DNA of 15,255 nucleotides, from the NCBI GenBank assembly GCA_003520965.1, contig DOTU01000163.1, forward strand, positions 1 to 15,255. Direction: 5' to 3'. The notes beneath the pieces are model-generated. The model saw only the letters and a program-made list of their open reading frames with translations. It was not told the DNA's origin and did not search any database. This DNA is from Candidatus Zixiibacteriota bacterium. Its GTDB lineage: Bacteria; Zixibacteria; MSB-5A5; UBA10806. This document shows positions 1 through 7,613 of the stretch, in pieces; within the stretch, counting starts at the first letter, position 1; each line of letters starts with the position of its first letter. Both the position numbers and the translations under genes were made by a program.

Positions 1-3000
1 ATCCATGGCGATATCAAACCGGCAAATATCTTGATCGATTCTCTGGATCAATTCAGACTGAGCGACTTTGGATTGTCATTTATCATGAGCGGGATGGATC
101 AAGCTCGCTCATCGGGGAGTGCGTTATATATCGCTCCGGAGATACTTCGTCGGGAGGGAACGTCGATAAGATCAGATATCTATTCGCTTGGCCTGCTATT
201 CTATGAGATGATTATCGGCAAACCACTTTTTGAGGGTGATGCCTCAGAGATCATCAGCGCCAAACTTCGGGGGGAGATTGGTATCGAAGAAATACCGTCC
301 GAGTATGGCGGCCGGAAAATGGCGCTAATGCTGCAGAAGATGACTGAGTTTGATCCACGGCAACGTTTTAAGGATATGGATCAAATAAAGCTGGAACTTG
401 ACGGGTTGGGGATCGGATACGAGTCTTTGGGCAGCGCGGTAGTACTAGGGAGATCTAAATTCGTAGGACGGCAAGAGGAATTAGCCTGGCTTAATGATGG
501 TCAGGAGCGTTGGCGACAGGGGAAAAGCGCCACCCTGTTTATCGGCGGCGAGGCCGGTATCGGAAAAAGCTGGCTGCTCGATGAATTCAGGGTGAGATCG
601 CAGATAGCGGGTTTTAAATTTTACCGGGCCTATTGCCGTGAGGATGACCTGCGCCCGTTTTCTGTTTTGCTAAAGTTATTGGGATATATTTTCGACGAGC
701 TTGATCCCGGTCTTAAACGATTTTCAAGTTACGGTCCCGATCTGAAGAGGTTATTCCCGATCAAATTTGCCGATGCGATACAGCATGACCTGAGCGAAGC
801 GGATATCAAATCTAGTCGGCGCAGGATGCTTGATAATCTGCTGCAGTATTTAAGAGAGGTGAGCTTGGGCAGGCAGGCAATTTTTGCCATCGAAGATATT
901 CAATGGGCCGACAGCGATACGCTTGAATTTCTAAAGTTAGCCTTTGAGATGCCATCAACAACCAAGGGTCACGCCATATTTCTTATTTGCACAGGCCAGG
1001 TTCATCCCGATGATGCAATCCCCGTTTTCAAGCCATCAAATCCGGACAATTCGAAACTCCTGACCGGCCCTGATATAGAAACCTGGAATTCTTTTTTGGC
1101 CGGTTTATTCGGCGCTGATAATCTGCCGGGTGATTTTTCCATAAGGTTGATGCAGGAAACGGGCGGTAATTTTCTTTTCACAACCGAGGTTCTAAAAGAG
1201 CTTATCGAGGCTAACATATTACGAAAGGCGGGCGGCGAATGGGCTCTTGAAGCGGATTGGCCGAGCCGAATCCACGTGCCGCAGGGAATTCGTCCGGTTA
1301 TCGCCCGGCGGCTGCGGCGTCTTGGCCCGGAGCTGCGAGCTATTACCGATCTGGCCGCGGTTCTGGATCGCTCCTTTCAAATTCAGGAACTTGAAGCATT
1401 AGGAGTAATGAAACCCAAAGCTTCTCTTCGAGAACTTATAAAATTAGGAGTATTAGGCAGTTTTAAGATCGGTGATCGAGAAAGGTTCGATTTTATACAT
1501 GGTCAGCTTCGGCGAGTCTCTTATGAGCTTTTAAATGAGGAAACGCGGGAAAGATATCATTTGATAATTGCCCAGTATTTCGAACAGAAGGGGGCAGAAC
1601 CTGAGTTTTTAGGCCATCATTTTTTGGCGGCAGGAAAGCTTGATAAGGCTTATGGAAATCTTCAAAGCTCAGCTTTGAAAGCCGAGCAGATATTCGCTTA
1701 TCAAAAAGCAGCCGAATTTTATAAAGCCGCGTTCCGATGCCTGGAGAACAGAGCGGAGAGCTTGGAGCGAAATGATCGCTTATTCGAAATTTATCTCGGC
1801 CTCGGCAAAGCGTTAGATTTCTTTTCGCCGGTTGAGGCTACGGAACCGTTGCTTATGGCTGTACAACTGGCCGAATCGGGCAATGATATACAGCTTGCAG
1901 AGGCTTCGATAAGAGCGGGCAATAATTATGTGCATATCGGCCAAAACGAGAAGGCTGTGCCATATCTTGAAAAAGGACTTTTAGCAGCGAAAAAAGCAAA
2001 CCATCTCAGGTTTATAGGTGAGGCTTTTGCCGGTTTGGGATTCGTATTCGATAAATTGGGACGACTGGATGAGGCCGAGAAATCATATATGGAAGCGCTG
2101 GAAGCACTTTCCGAGATCGATTTCCCCGAAGGCTCCTGCCGAGTTCTAAACTATATGGGCATTATCCGCAAACGTCGCGGCGATTTTAATGGAGCGCAAG
2201 ATTTCTACCGTCGGGCGCTCGATATTTCAACCCAAAAGAAATTCCTCTGGTCGGCCATGAATCTCAACGGCAACCTGGGCAATCTATTCATCTCAAAAGG
2301 CGATCTAAGAAGCGGTCTCGATTATTATCGAAAGTCATTGCAGATTTCAGAGGAGATCTCCGATCGCAGAATCGAAAGTATTAATCTACTAAATATCGGT
2401 CACACTCTAAACGAAATGGGCGATCTTGAACAGGCTGAAAAGCATTTTTCCCAGGCAATTTATAAACAAAAAGAACTGGGCGATAGAGGCTCGGAAGCTA
2501 TCACGCTAAATAATCTCGGATTGCTTTATTACCGCAAGGGCGAAATTTATAAATCGATTGAACATTATCAAAAGGGGTTGGAGTTGGCCAGGGTTGCGAG
2601 TCAACCGCGGGCGGAGTTAGCCAACCATATCGGCCTGGCTGAGGATTTTGCCGCCATAGCCTCGTTCGATGATGCTGGTCGCGAAGCAGAGTTAGCCTGC
2701 GCTATGGCCAAGGAAATTAATGATTTTGAACAGCTATCTACGGCTCTGTCTATTTTGGCTGAGATAAAATTTGAAAGCGGCAATATTAGCGGGGCCGCCG
2801 AGATTGTGAAAACTTTTCTCGCGCAAGCAGATCAGATCGGGGAGCCGTATCAAGGGGCTAAAGCCATGTTGATTGGGGAGGCTTGTAACTTGCCGGATCT
2901 GCCGGAGAGAGAGCTCGAGGAACTATCGGCGAAAGATCCAAAGGTCGAATCGATTCTCACCAGATTCAGAGCCGACGCCGCCTTAATTGTTAGTAAAAAT

Positions 3001-4812
3001 CCGGAGTTGTGGCTGGCTCGATTGGAGGAGGCGATCCGAAAATCGCGTTCATATTTTCTTTGCGGCCAGACCTGGAGGCTGCAAGCGCTTAAGGTGAGAT
3101 TTTTAAGTTTGATGGGGGAGAAGTTTGAAAGTGTCCGTGAGGCTGACAAGTTAAAGGATGAGATTTCGAGAGCGCTCAGCGGACTCGATCAAAAAGATGG
3201 GTTGATCGAATTTCTAAAGTTATCGGGTAAAACCGATCATCAAAATGAGAGAAGAGTTGAGACTATGAGCAATGTCACACGCGAAGAGCGTTTGGAAGTT
3301 CTGATCAGGGTGACCAGGACCATTAATACGATCCGGGAACTGGACCCGCTTCTGAACAAAATAATGGATTTAGCTCTGGAAACTTTAAACGGAGAACGGG
3401 GCTTCATTATGCTTTTCTCGGGCTCGGGAAAATCGGACGAGAAAACACTCGAGCCAAAAGTCGCTCGGAATCTAGCCCGTGAGGATATACTCAGCGAGAC
3501 CACCATTTCACGCTCCAGCGCTCTCGATGTGGCTAACTCCGGTAAGCCTTTATTATTGGGCCGTAGTGACGACCGGGTCGATCCTCGGCAATCGATGGTC
3601 ACATTTCGAATCTCGTCGCTGCTATGCGTGCCGTTGGCAGTTAAAGGCGATGTGCTGGGAATAGTCTATGTCGACAGCCGATCGGGAAAAACATTCACAA
3701 ACGAAGATCTAGATTTTCTGGTAAGTTTCGCCGATCTGGCGGCCATAGCTATCGAGAACGCCAGCCTTTCGGAGAAACTATCGCAGAAAAATGTATATCT
3801 TCAAAAACAGGTTGAATCGACCTGGGGATTCGGAAATATCGTCGGGCGTTCTGCGGCTATGCAAAAAATATTCCGGATGGCGGAATCGGTGGCCGAAACC
3901 GATGTTACCGTTGTGGTGTCCGGCGAATCAGGCACAGGCAAAGAGCTTCTGGCCCGGGCTATTCATTTTGCCAGCCCTCGCAAAAAAGGACGATTTGTGC
4001 CGGTCGATTGTGGGGCGATGGCGGAGACGCTTTTAGAATCTGAGCTATTTGGCTATATCAGGGGTGCATTCACGGGGGCCGTGTCCGATAGGGAAGGGTT
4101 GTTCGAGGCCGCTGAGGGAGGCACGGTTTTCCTAGATGAGATCAGCAACACCAGTAAGAATTTCCAGGCGAAGCTGCTTAGGGTGCTGCAGGAAAGCGAA
4201 ATCCGTCGAGTAGGGGATAACCGTACCCGGAAAGTCAATGTCCGTATTATCGCTGCTACGAACAAAGATATCGAGCAAGAAGTAAAGGCGGGGAATTTTA
4301 GAGAAGACCTTTATTACAGGCTAAATGTAGTCAATATCGGACTTCCGCTTCTGAAAGACCGTCCAGAAGACATTCCGATTCTAGCTAACTATTTCCTGGG
4401 GAAAATTTGCGAGAAGATGAAAGTGCAGTCCAAAACTTTTTCGCCCCGAGCTCTCGATATGCTTTTAATCTATGCCTGGCCCGGTAATGTCAGACAGCTT
4501 GAAAATATGTGCGAGCGGATGGTTATTTTCGTAAAAAGCGCCGTTATCGAACCAGATGATCTTCCGAACGAAATAAAATCGCAGAAGATTGGCTTGCACT
4601 CTGAGGAATCCACAATCTCAGTGCCCAAAACCAAGGCTGAATTGAAAAGTGAGAAGTCCAAAATGGAAAGATTATTTCTACTTGATATACTAACCAGAAC
4701 CGAGGGGAATGTCATGGAAGCCTCCCGACTCTCCGGAATGGACCGTTCCCAAATCCATCATCTAATGAGCCGTCTCGGAATAAGCAGTTCAGATTTTAAA
4801 AAGGGGGAGTGA
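1..4812 (+). CDS. Ser/Thr kinase - STAND ATPase - TPR - GAF - sigma-54 activator fusion (5' partial)
   Basis: The gene is open from base 1, so the kinase N-lobe lies outside the window; 1603 residues are visible. Residues 2-9 are the kinase catalytic loop (HGDIKPAN), followed by DFG at 22-24 and an APE motif near 52. An ATPase domain starts near 155 (FVGRQEEL), with Walker A GEAGIGKS at 183-190 and Walker B IEDIQWAD at 297-304. At least six TPR units lie between about 635 and 880. A GAF domain covers about 1093-1255, then a probable coiled-coil linker. The sigma-54 AAA+ domain starts near 1277, with Walker A GESGTGKE at 1308-1315, the sigma-54-contacting GAFTGA loop at 1355-1360 and Walker B FLDE at 1377-1380. 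A Fis-type helix-turn-helix lies at about 1570-1593. By family knowledge, the C-terminal half remodels sigma-54 RNA polymerase at enhancers, and the N-terminal half resembles PknK-type kinases. The activating signal is unknown. The catalytic loop has HGD instead of HRD. A TTG at 31 is an internal Leu codon, not the start. Confidence 0.95.
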   Translation: MHGDIKPANILIDSLDQFRLSDFGLSFIMSGMDQARSSGSALYIAPEILRREGTSIRSDIYSLGLLFYEMIIGKPLFEGDASEIISAKLRGEIGIEEIPSEYGGRKMALMLQKMTEFDPRQRFKDMDQIKLELDGLGIGYESLGSAVVLGRSKFVGRQEELAWLNDGQERWRQGKSATLFIGGEAGIGKSWLLDEFRVRSQIAGFKFYRAYCREDDLRPFSVLLKLLGYIFDELDPGLKRFSSYGPDLKRLFPIKFADAIQHDLSEADIKSSRRRMLDNLLQYLREVSLGRQAIFAIEDIQWADSDTLEFLKLAFEMPSTTKGHAIFLICTGQVHPDDAIPVFKPSNPDNSKLLTGPDIETWNSFLAGLFGADNLPGDFSIRLMQETGGNFLFTTEVLKELIEANILRKAGGEWALEADWPSRIHVPQGIRPVIARRLRRLGPELRAITDLAAVLDRSFQIQELEALGVMKPKASLRELIKLGVLGSFKIGDRERFDFIHGQLRRVSYELLNEETRERYHLIIAQYFEQKGAEPEFLGHHFLAAGKLDKAYGNLQSSALKAEQIFAYQKAAEFYKAAFRCLENRAESLERNDRLFEIYLGLGKALDFFSPVEATEPLLMAVQLAESGNDIQLAEASIRAGNNYVHIGQNEKAVPYLEKGLLAAKKANHLRFIGEAFAGLGFVFDKLGRLDEAEKSYMEALEALSEIDFPEGSCRVLNYMGIIRKRRGDFNGAQDFYRRALDISTQKKFLWSAMNLNGNLGNLFISKGDLRSGLDYYRKSLQISEEISDRRIESINLLNIGHTLNEMGDLEQAEKHFSQAIYKQKELGDRGSEAITLNNLGLLYYRKGEIYKSIEHYQKGLELARVASQPRAELANHIGLAEDFAAIASFDDAGREAELACAMAKEINDFEQLSTALSILAEIKFESGNISGAAEIVKTFLAQADQIGEPYQGAKAMLIGEACNLPDLPERELEELSAKDPKVESILTRFRADAALIVSKNPELWLARLEEAIRKSRSYFLCGQTWRLQALKVRFLSLMGEKFESVREADKLKDEISRALSGLDQKDGLIEFLKLSGKTDHQNERRVETMSNVTREERLEVLIRVTRTINTIRELDPLLNKIMDLALETLNGERGFIMLFSGSGKSDEKTLEPKVARNLAREDILSETTISRSSALDVANSGKPLLLGRSDDRVDPRQSMVTFRISSLLCVPLAVKGDVLGIVYVDSRSGKTFTNEDLDFLVSFADLAAIAIENASLSEKLSQKNVYLQKQVESTWGFGNIVGRSAAMQKIFRMAESVAETDVTVVVSGESGTGKELLARAIHFASPRKKGRFVPVDCGAMAETLLESELFGYIRGAFTGAVSDREGLFEAAEGGTVFLDEISNTSKNFQAKLLRVLQESEIRRVGDNRTRKVNVRIIAATNKDIEQEVKAGNFREDLYYRLNVVNIGLPLLKDRPEDIPILANYFLGKICEKMKVQSKTFSPRALDMLLIYAWPGNVRQLENMCERMVIFVKSAVIEPDDLPNEIKSQKIGLHSEESTISVPKTKAELKSEKSKMERLFLLDILTRTEGNVMEASRLSGMDRSQIHHLMSRLGISSSDFKKGE

Positions 4813-4820
4813 TGTTTGTA

Positions 4821-4993
4821 GCCCGGCCCGGGTTCCGCGCCCATTTGGGCAGAAATCCGATTGGGAGATTGCATAATTGCCTCAAGATGTAGCTGAAATG
4901 ACGGTTGCACCTTGGGGCAAAATTGCATTATGAGTCGCAATCGGATTTCTATCTTTCGCTCCTTTGGAGCGAAAGGCGGAACCCGGGCCGGGC
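4821..4993. repeat. Nested inverted-repeat (MITE/REP-like) palindromic element
   Basis: The outer arms are a perfect 18-bp inverted repeat, GCCCGGCCCGGGTTCCGC at 4821-4838 and its complement at 4976-4993. Inside them is a perfect 13-bp pair, AGAAATCCGATTG at 4851-4863 and its complement at 4938-4950. Between outer and inner arms sits a small hairpin on each side: GCCCATTTGGGC (4839-4850) on the left, and a 10-bp stem with TTT loop (4953-4975) on the right. The centre is an imperfect AT-richer extension. The pairing may extend to ATGTT/AACAT (4812-4816 and 4994-4998) across a 4-nt bulge. It starts 8 bp after the regulator stop codon, so it could also act as its 3' end. No transposase is present. 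Whether it is a dispersed element cannot be decided from one copy. Confidence 0.75.
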
Positions 4994-5008
4994 AACATAT
5001 ACTTATTT

Positions 5009-5182
5009 CTATGTTCTTTTCTTGATTCCGAGATTTTGCCCTTTATTTCGATTGCCGCGATTGATGTGATGATCAATCCAGACCAATAGGGCAATACCGG
5101 CGGCGGTCCCGGAAACTGCTCCAAGCATGAGTTCCGTTGAAGTGGGAAAATTTATCTCAGTGGTCAACTGTTGTATTATCAT
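5009..5182 (-). CDS. Small single-pass membrane protein, 57 aa, unknown function
   Basis: Read on the minus strand, an ATG (complement of 5180-5182) opens 57 codons ending in TAG (complement of 5009-5011). The protein has a short polar N-terminus of about 18 residues, one hydrophobic segment at about 18-36 (LMLGAVSGTAAGIALLVWI), then a strongly basic tail rich in Arg, Lys, His and Asn ending KKRT. This layout is typical of a small inner-membrane protein with N-out/C-in topology by the positive-inside rule. A weak purine stretch (GAGAAG) precedes the start; there is no strong Shine-Dalgarno. The stop lies 15 bp from the palindromic element, and the gene diverges from the gene at 5533. I do not recognise a family. 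The membrane-plus-basic-tail pattern supports a real gene, but conservation is untested. Confidence 0.55.
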   Translation of the reverse strand: MIIQQLTTEINFPTSTELMLGAVSGTAAGIALLVWIDHHINRGNRNKGQNLGIKKRT

Positions 5183-5496
5183 TTTACACTTCTCGTTGTT
5201 TTTATTTATTGTTTATTGTTAATGATAAACTCAAATAACCTCGATCAAGTTCTAAATAAACAAAGGGCATGCCCGTTTTAACGAGATAATATTATGGATG
5301 AAAGCATGCTTTAAAACGGGCTTAATCTAAACGGCGAGTCGAGCAAGCGCTTGATACAAATGGATTTGCAAACTAAAAATTGCTACTCGGCATTGTCAAG
5401 TCATGACGCATGGTAATAAAATTGAAAATAACATTAGAAAGAAGTGAATCGCGTTGCACACCGAGACTATCATTTTGCAAATTGTTTAAAAAAAGC
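5183..5496. other. Divergent intergenic region, AT-rich, with several palindromes
   Basis: This stretch separates the minus-strand 57-aa gene from the plus-strand gene at 5533 and carries no recognisable gene. Besides the larger inverted repeat at 5265-5321, it holds the perfect 10-bp palindrome CAAGCGCTTG at 5344-5353 and two copies of TTTGCAAA (5365-5372 and 5474-5481). Both divergent promoters should lie here. The palindromes suggest operator sites for dimeric regulators, but that is inference. Confidence 0.4.
5265..5321. promoter_or_regulatory. Compound inverted repeat, possible operator or hairpin
   Basis: GCCCGTTTTAA (5271-5281) and TTAAAACGGGC (5311-5321) form a perfect 11-bp inverted repeat around a 29-nt loop. 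Two shorter perfect palindromes overlap it: GGGCATGCCC (5265-5274) and AAAGCATGCTTT (5301-5312). The short and long pairings share bases, so as RNA they would be mutually exclusive hairpins. The position, between divergent genes, fits an operator; a hairpin terminator is less likely because no T-run follows on either strand. Confidence 0.45.
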
Positions 5497-5524
5497 TTGC
5501 AATATTTTGTACAATAGCTATAAT
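5497..5524 (+). promoter_or_regulatory. Candidate sigma-70-type promoter for the gene at 5533
   Basis: TTGCAA (5497-5502) and a perfect TATAAT (5519-5524) are separated by 16 bp. A palindrome, TTGTACAA (5507-5514), sits in the spacer. Transcription would begin near 5531, only a few bases from the ATG at 5533, so this promoter would give a leaderless or near-leaderless mRNA. The absence of a Shine-Dalgarno before that ATG agrees with this. The region is AT-rich, so a chance match is possible. Confidence 0.45.
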
Positions 5525-5532
5525 TATTATGG

Positions 5533-7395
5533 ATGCGTATGTACGGGAAGATACTAACCTGCTTCTTTATATTGTTTTTAGTTTACTCGATAGCGGAAGC
5601 AGAAAACCAGGGTTCGATTTCAGGTCGAGTTACCTGGAAGGATGGGTATGGTTCTGTTCCTGGCGCCAATATTTATTTCTATGATGCTTCTCAAACATTA
5701 ATCGATTCCACGCAAACTAATCTATACGGCCTGTTCCATAAAATGATTTCCGGCGGCGTTTACCTGGTTTCTGTGGAAAAGGGCAATCTAATCAAGGAGT
5801 ACTACCCCGATAAGTATATGGCTGATGATGCCGATCTGGTTACTGTCATTGTAGGACAAGATGTATACTTATCGTTTGCATTGGATTCGGGCGGCTGGAT
5901 TTCGGGCACTTTTGGTATTACCGGCGACAATGTTGAATCCTGCTTGATAACAGCTATCAAAATTGACCAGCCATACGAAGGCTGGTATAAGAGCCTGACA
6001 TTAACAGGGCCGTTTCCCAGTGCGTACGCGATATCGGGTTTAATTCCAGGTACGTATATAATTCTCGGCCGGGCTCGAGGCAAGTGCACCGAATATTATC
6101 CCGGATACAAGGATATTACCAATGCTACCCAGATCGATGTAATTCAGAATGAGGGCGTTCCTCATATATCATTCGTGTTGAACCAGGTCGGTTGGGGTTC
6201 GATACTTGGGCAGGTTTTTAATCAAGCCTCCGGCGAAGCTATTCCTGGATTAACTTTGTATGCTTATCAATGGCATGATTTCTGGCAGGATCCGAATTTA
6301 ATAACCGCTATCTCGGATGTTGATGGCAGCTATGAACTCAAGGTACCATCCGGTGATTATTTTATTTTTTGTGTTTATACCGGTCCCGATAACATGTCGA
6401 CAGCCCTTTATTACAATAATTGCTATGAACCGATGAGTGCCAATATTATCCGTATTCGGTCCGGAATAGTTGCCGGAGATGTTAATTTCCCGATTGATTT
6501 ATCAGTTGTTCATAATTTATCGATTTCAGGCTCGGTCGTAAATAAGTATACGGAAAATGAGCTTGAGGGTGTAGTGGTAACAGCGATAAATGCTGAAAAT
6601 GGTCGGGTTGCGGGATCAGCCTATAGCGGCGGTGATGGAGGGTTTATGGTTAGCGGTTTGGCACCTGGCCGTTACCTGCTGATGTTCTCCGGAACCTATA
6701 TCATCCCATATTTTTATCCGCAGTCGGAGAATTGGCAGAATGGCGAGGTAATCGAACTGACGGATCACTTTAGCAATATTCGCACTGAGGCGATTACACA
6801 GGATTATGGTAATAACGGTTTAACAATTGCCGGCAATGTAACATCATCAGATGGTCCGATCTCAGGCGCCAGGATATACGCATTCCATGAGGGGCAAACC
6901 GAGCCAACTGCTTATGCCAGAACCGATGATTTTGGGGAGTATTCGATTGTCAGTGGTCTGGCACCGGGGTATTATCGGATTACCTGCGATTTATACGGAT
7001 ATGATTACCGGGAATATCCTGATCAATTATATCTTGATTTGATGACTAATCCCGAGGCTCTAAATATCGATTTTTACCTGGGGAGTGAAACTGAGGCGGT
7101 ATCGGACGGGCAATTGCCCGGCGGAAATATTTCGCTTTTGGGCAACTATCCTAACCCGTTTAATTCGAAGACATTAATCAAGGTTTATTCAGATCGCAGT
7201 TTGGAGCTTTCAAGCCGATTGTCAGTTTATAATATGCTTGGACAACAGATTGGAAGCAGAACCATCCGAATTGAGCCCGGCGATAATATTATCGAATGGA
7301 ATGCTAGCGAATTTGGCCACGCTGCCACATCAGGCATTTATTATTATCGCATCGACGGTGTTGAAAAAACTTACCGTATGATTCTTCTTAAGTGA
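5533..7395 (+). CDS. Secreted protein with five carboxypeptidase-regulatory-like modules and a type IX-style sorting domain
   Basis: The 620-residue product starts with a Sec signal peptide (hydrophobic about 6-20, cleavage probably after AEA near 24). Five beta-sandwich modules of the carboxypeptidase-regulatory/CnaB-like kind follow, starting near residues 27, 120, 222, 329 and 430. Each opens with a form of xIxGxV and most carry the GLxPGxY turn. Each also ends with an aromatic, usually proline-containing motif such as EYYP, YFYP or REYP. The last ~85 residues, from LLGNYPNPFN to YRMILLK, form the C-terminal sorting domain used by FCB-group secreted proteins. No catalytic motif is visible, so an adhesive, scaffold or matrix role is inferred. 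ATG at 5533 is used because it follows the promoter directly; ATG at 5539 is the alternative. No Shine-Dalgarno is seen. Confidence 0.9.
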   Translation: MRMYGKILTCFFILFLVYSIAEAENQGSISGRVTWKDGYGSVPGANIYFYDASQTLIDSTQTNLYGLFHKMISGGVYLVSVEKGNLIKEYYPDKYMADDADLVTVIVGQDVYLSFALDSGGWISGTFGITGDNVESCLITAIKIDQPYEGWYKSLTLTGPFPSAYAISGLIPGTYIILGRARGKCTEYYPGYKDITNATQIDVIQNEGVPHISFVLNQVGWGSILGQVFNQASGEAIPGLTLYAYQWHDFWQDPNLITAISDVDGSYELKVPSGDYFIFCVYTGPDNMSTALYYNNCYEPMSANIIRIRSGIVAGDVNFPIDLSVVHNLSISGSVVNKYTENELEGVVVTAINAENGRVAGSAYSGGDGGFMVSGLAPGRYLLMFSGTYIIPYFYPQSENWQNGEVIELTDHFSNIRTEAITQDYGNNGLTIAGNVTSSDGPISGARIYAFHEGQTEPTAYARTDDFGEYSIVSGLAPGYYRITCDLYGYDYREYPDQLYLDLMTNPEALNIDFYLGSETEAVSDGQLPGGNISLLGNYPNPFNSKTLIKVYSDRSLELSSRLSVYNMLGQQIGSRTIRIEPGDNIIEWNASEFGHAATSGIYYYRIDGVEKTYRMILLK

Positions 7396-7613
7396 ATTCA
7401 TAAATCACTTGACATATCGTCTTTATCCGCATAATCTTTCAGCAATTGGAGATTACTTGCCTTGTGCAAGTGCTTCTGCCTGCTTGTTTTTTTTGTTTTA
7501 CCCGAGTTTAGTAAATGCAGAAGCAGGAGTTTTTGGGGATAGGAATTATTGATTAATAAAACGCTAAGGCAATCAAATGGGGTTGCTTTTGCGGTATTTT
7601 TATCAGGCGCACT
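7396..7613. terminator. Intergenic gap with weak candidate terminator near 7456-7496
   Basis: After the stop at 7395 there is a small hairpin, CTTGC-CTTGT-GCAAG (7456-7470), followed by a CTTG that can pair with its CAAG, and then eight Ts (about 7487-7494). A longer-range pair, TGCTTCTGC (7471-7479) with GCAGAAGCA (7517-7525), competes with it. The stems are short, so the terminator is tentative. Nothing else is recognisable in the gap; no strong ribosome-binding site precedes the next gene. Confidence 0.3.

Noticed and set aside
4882..5124. Minus-strand 80-codon open frame across the palindromic element
   Set aside because: It overlaps the better-supported 57-aa membrane protein in another frame and translates the inverted repeat; no ribosome site or recognisable motif.
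5265..5353. CRISPR-like or attachment-site interpretation of the repeats upstream of 5533
   Set aside because: The repeats are inverted, unequal and not regularly spaced with unique spacers; no cas genes, integrase or tRNA gene is present.
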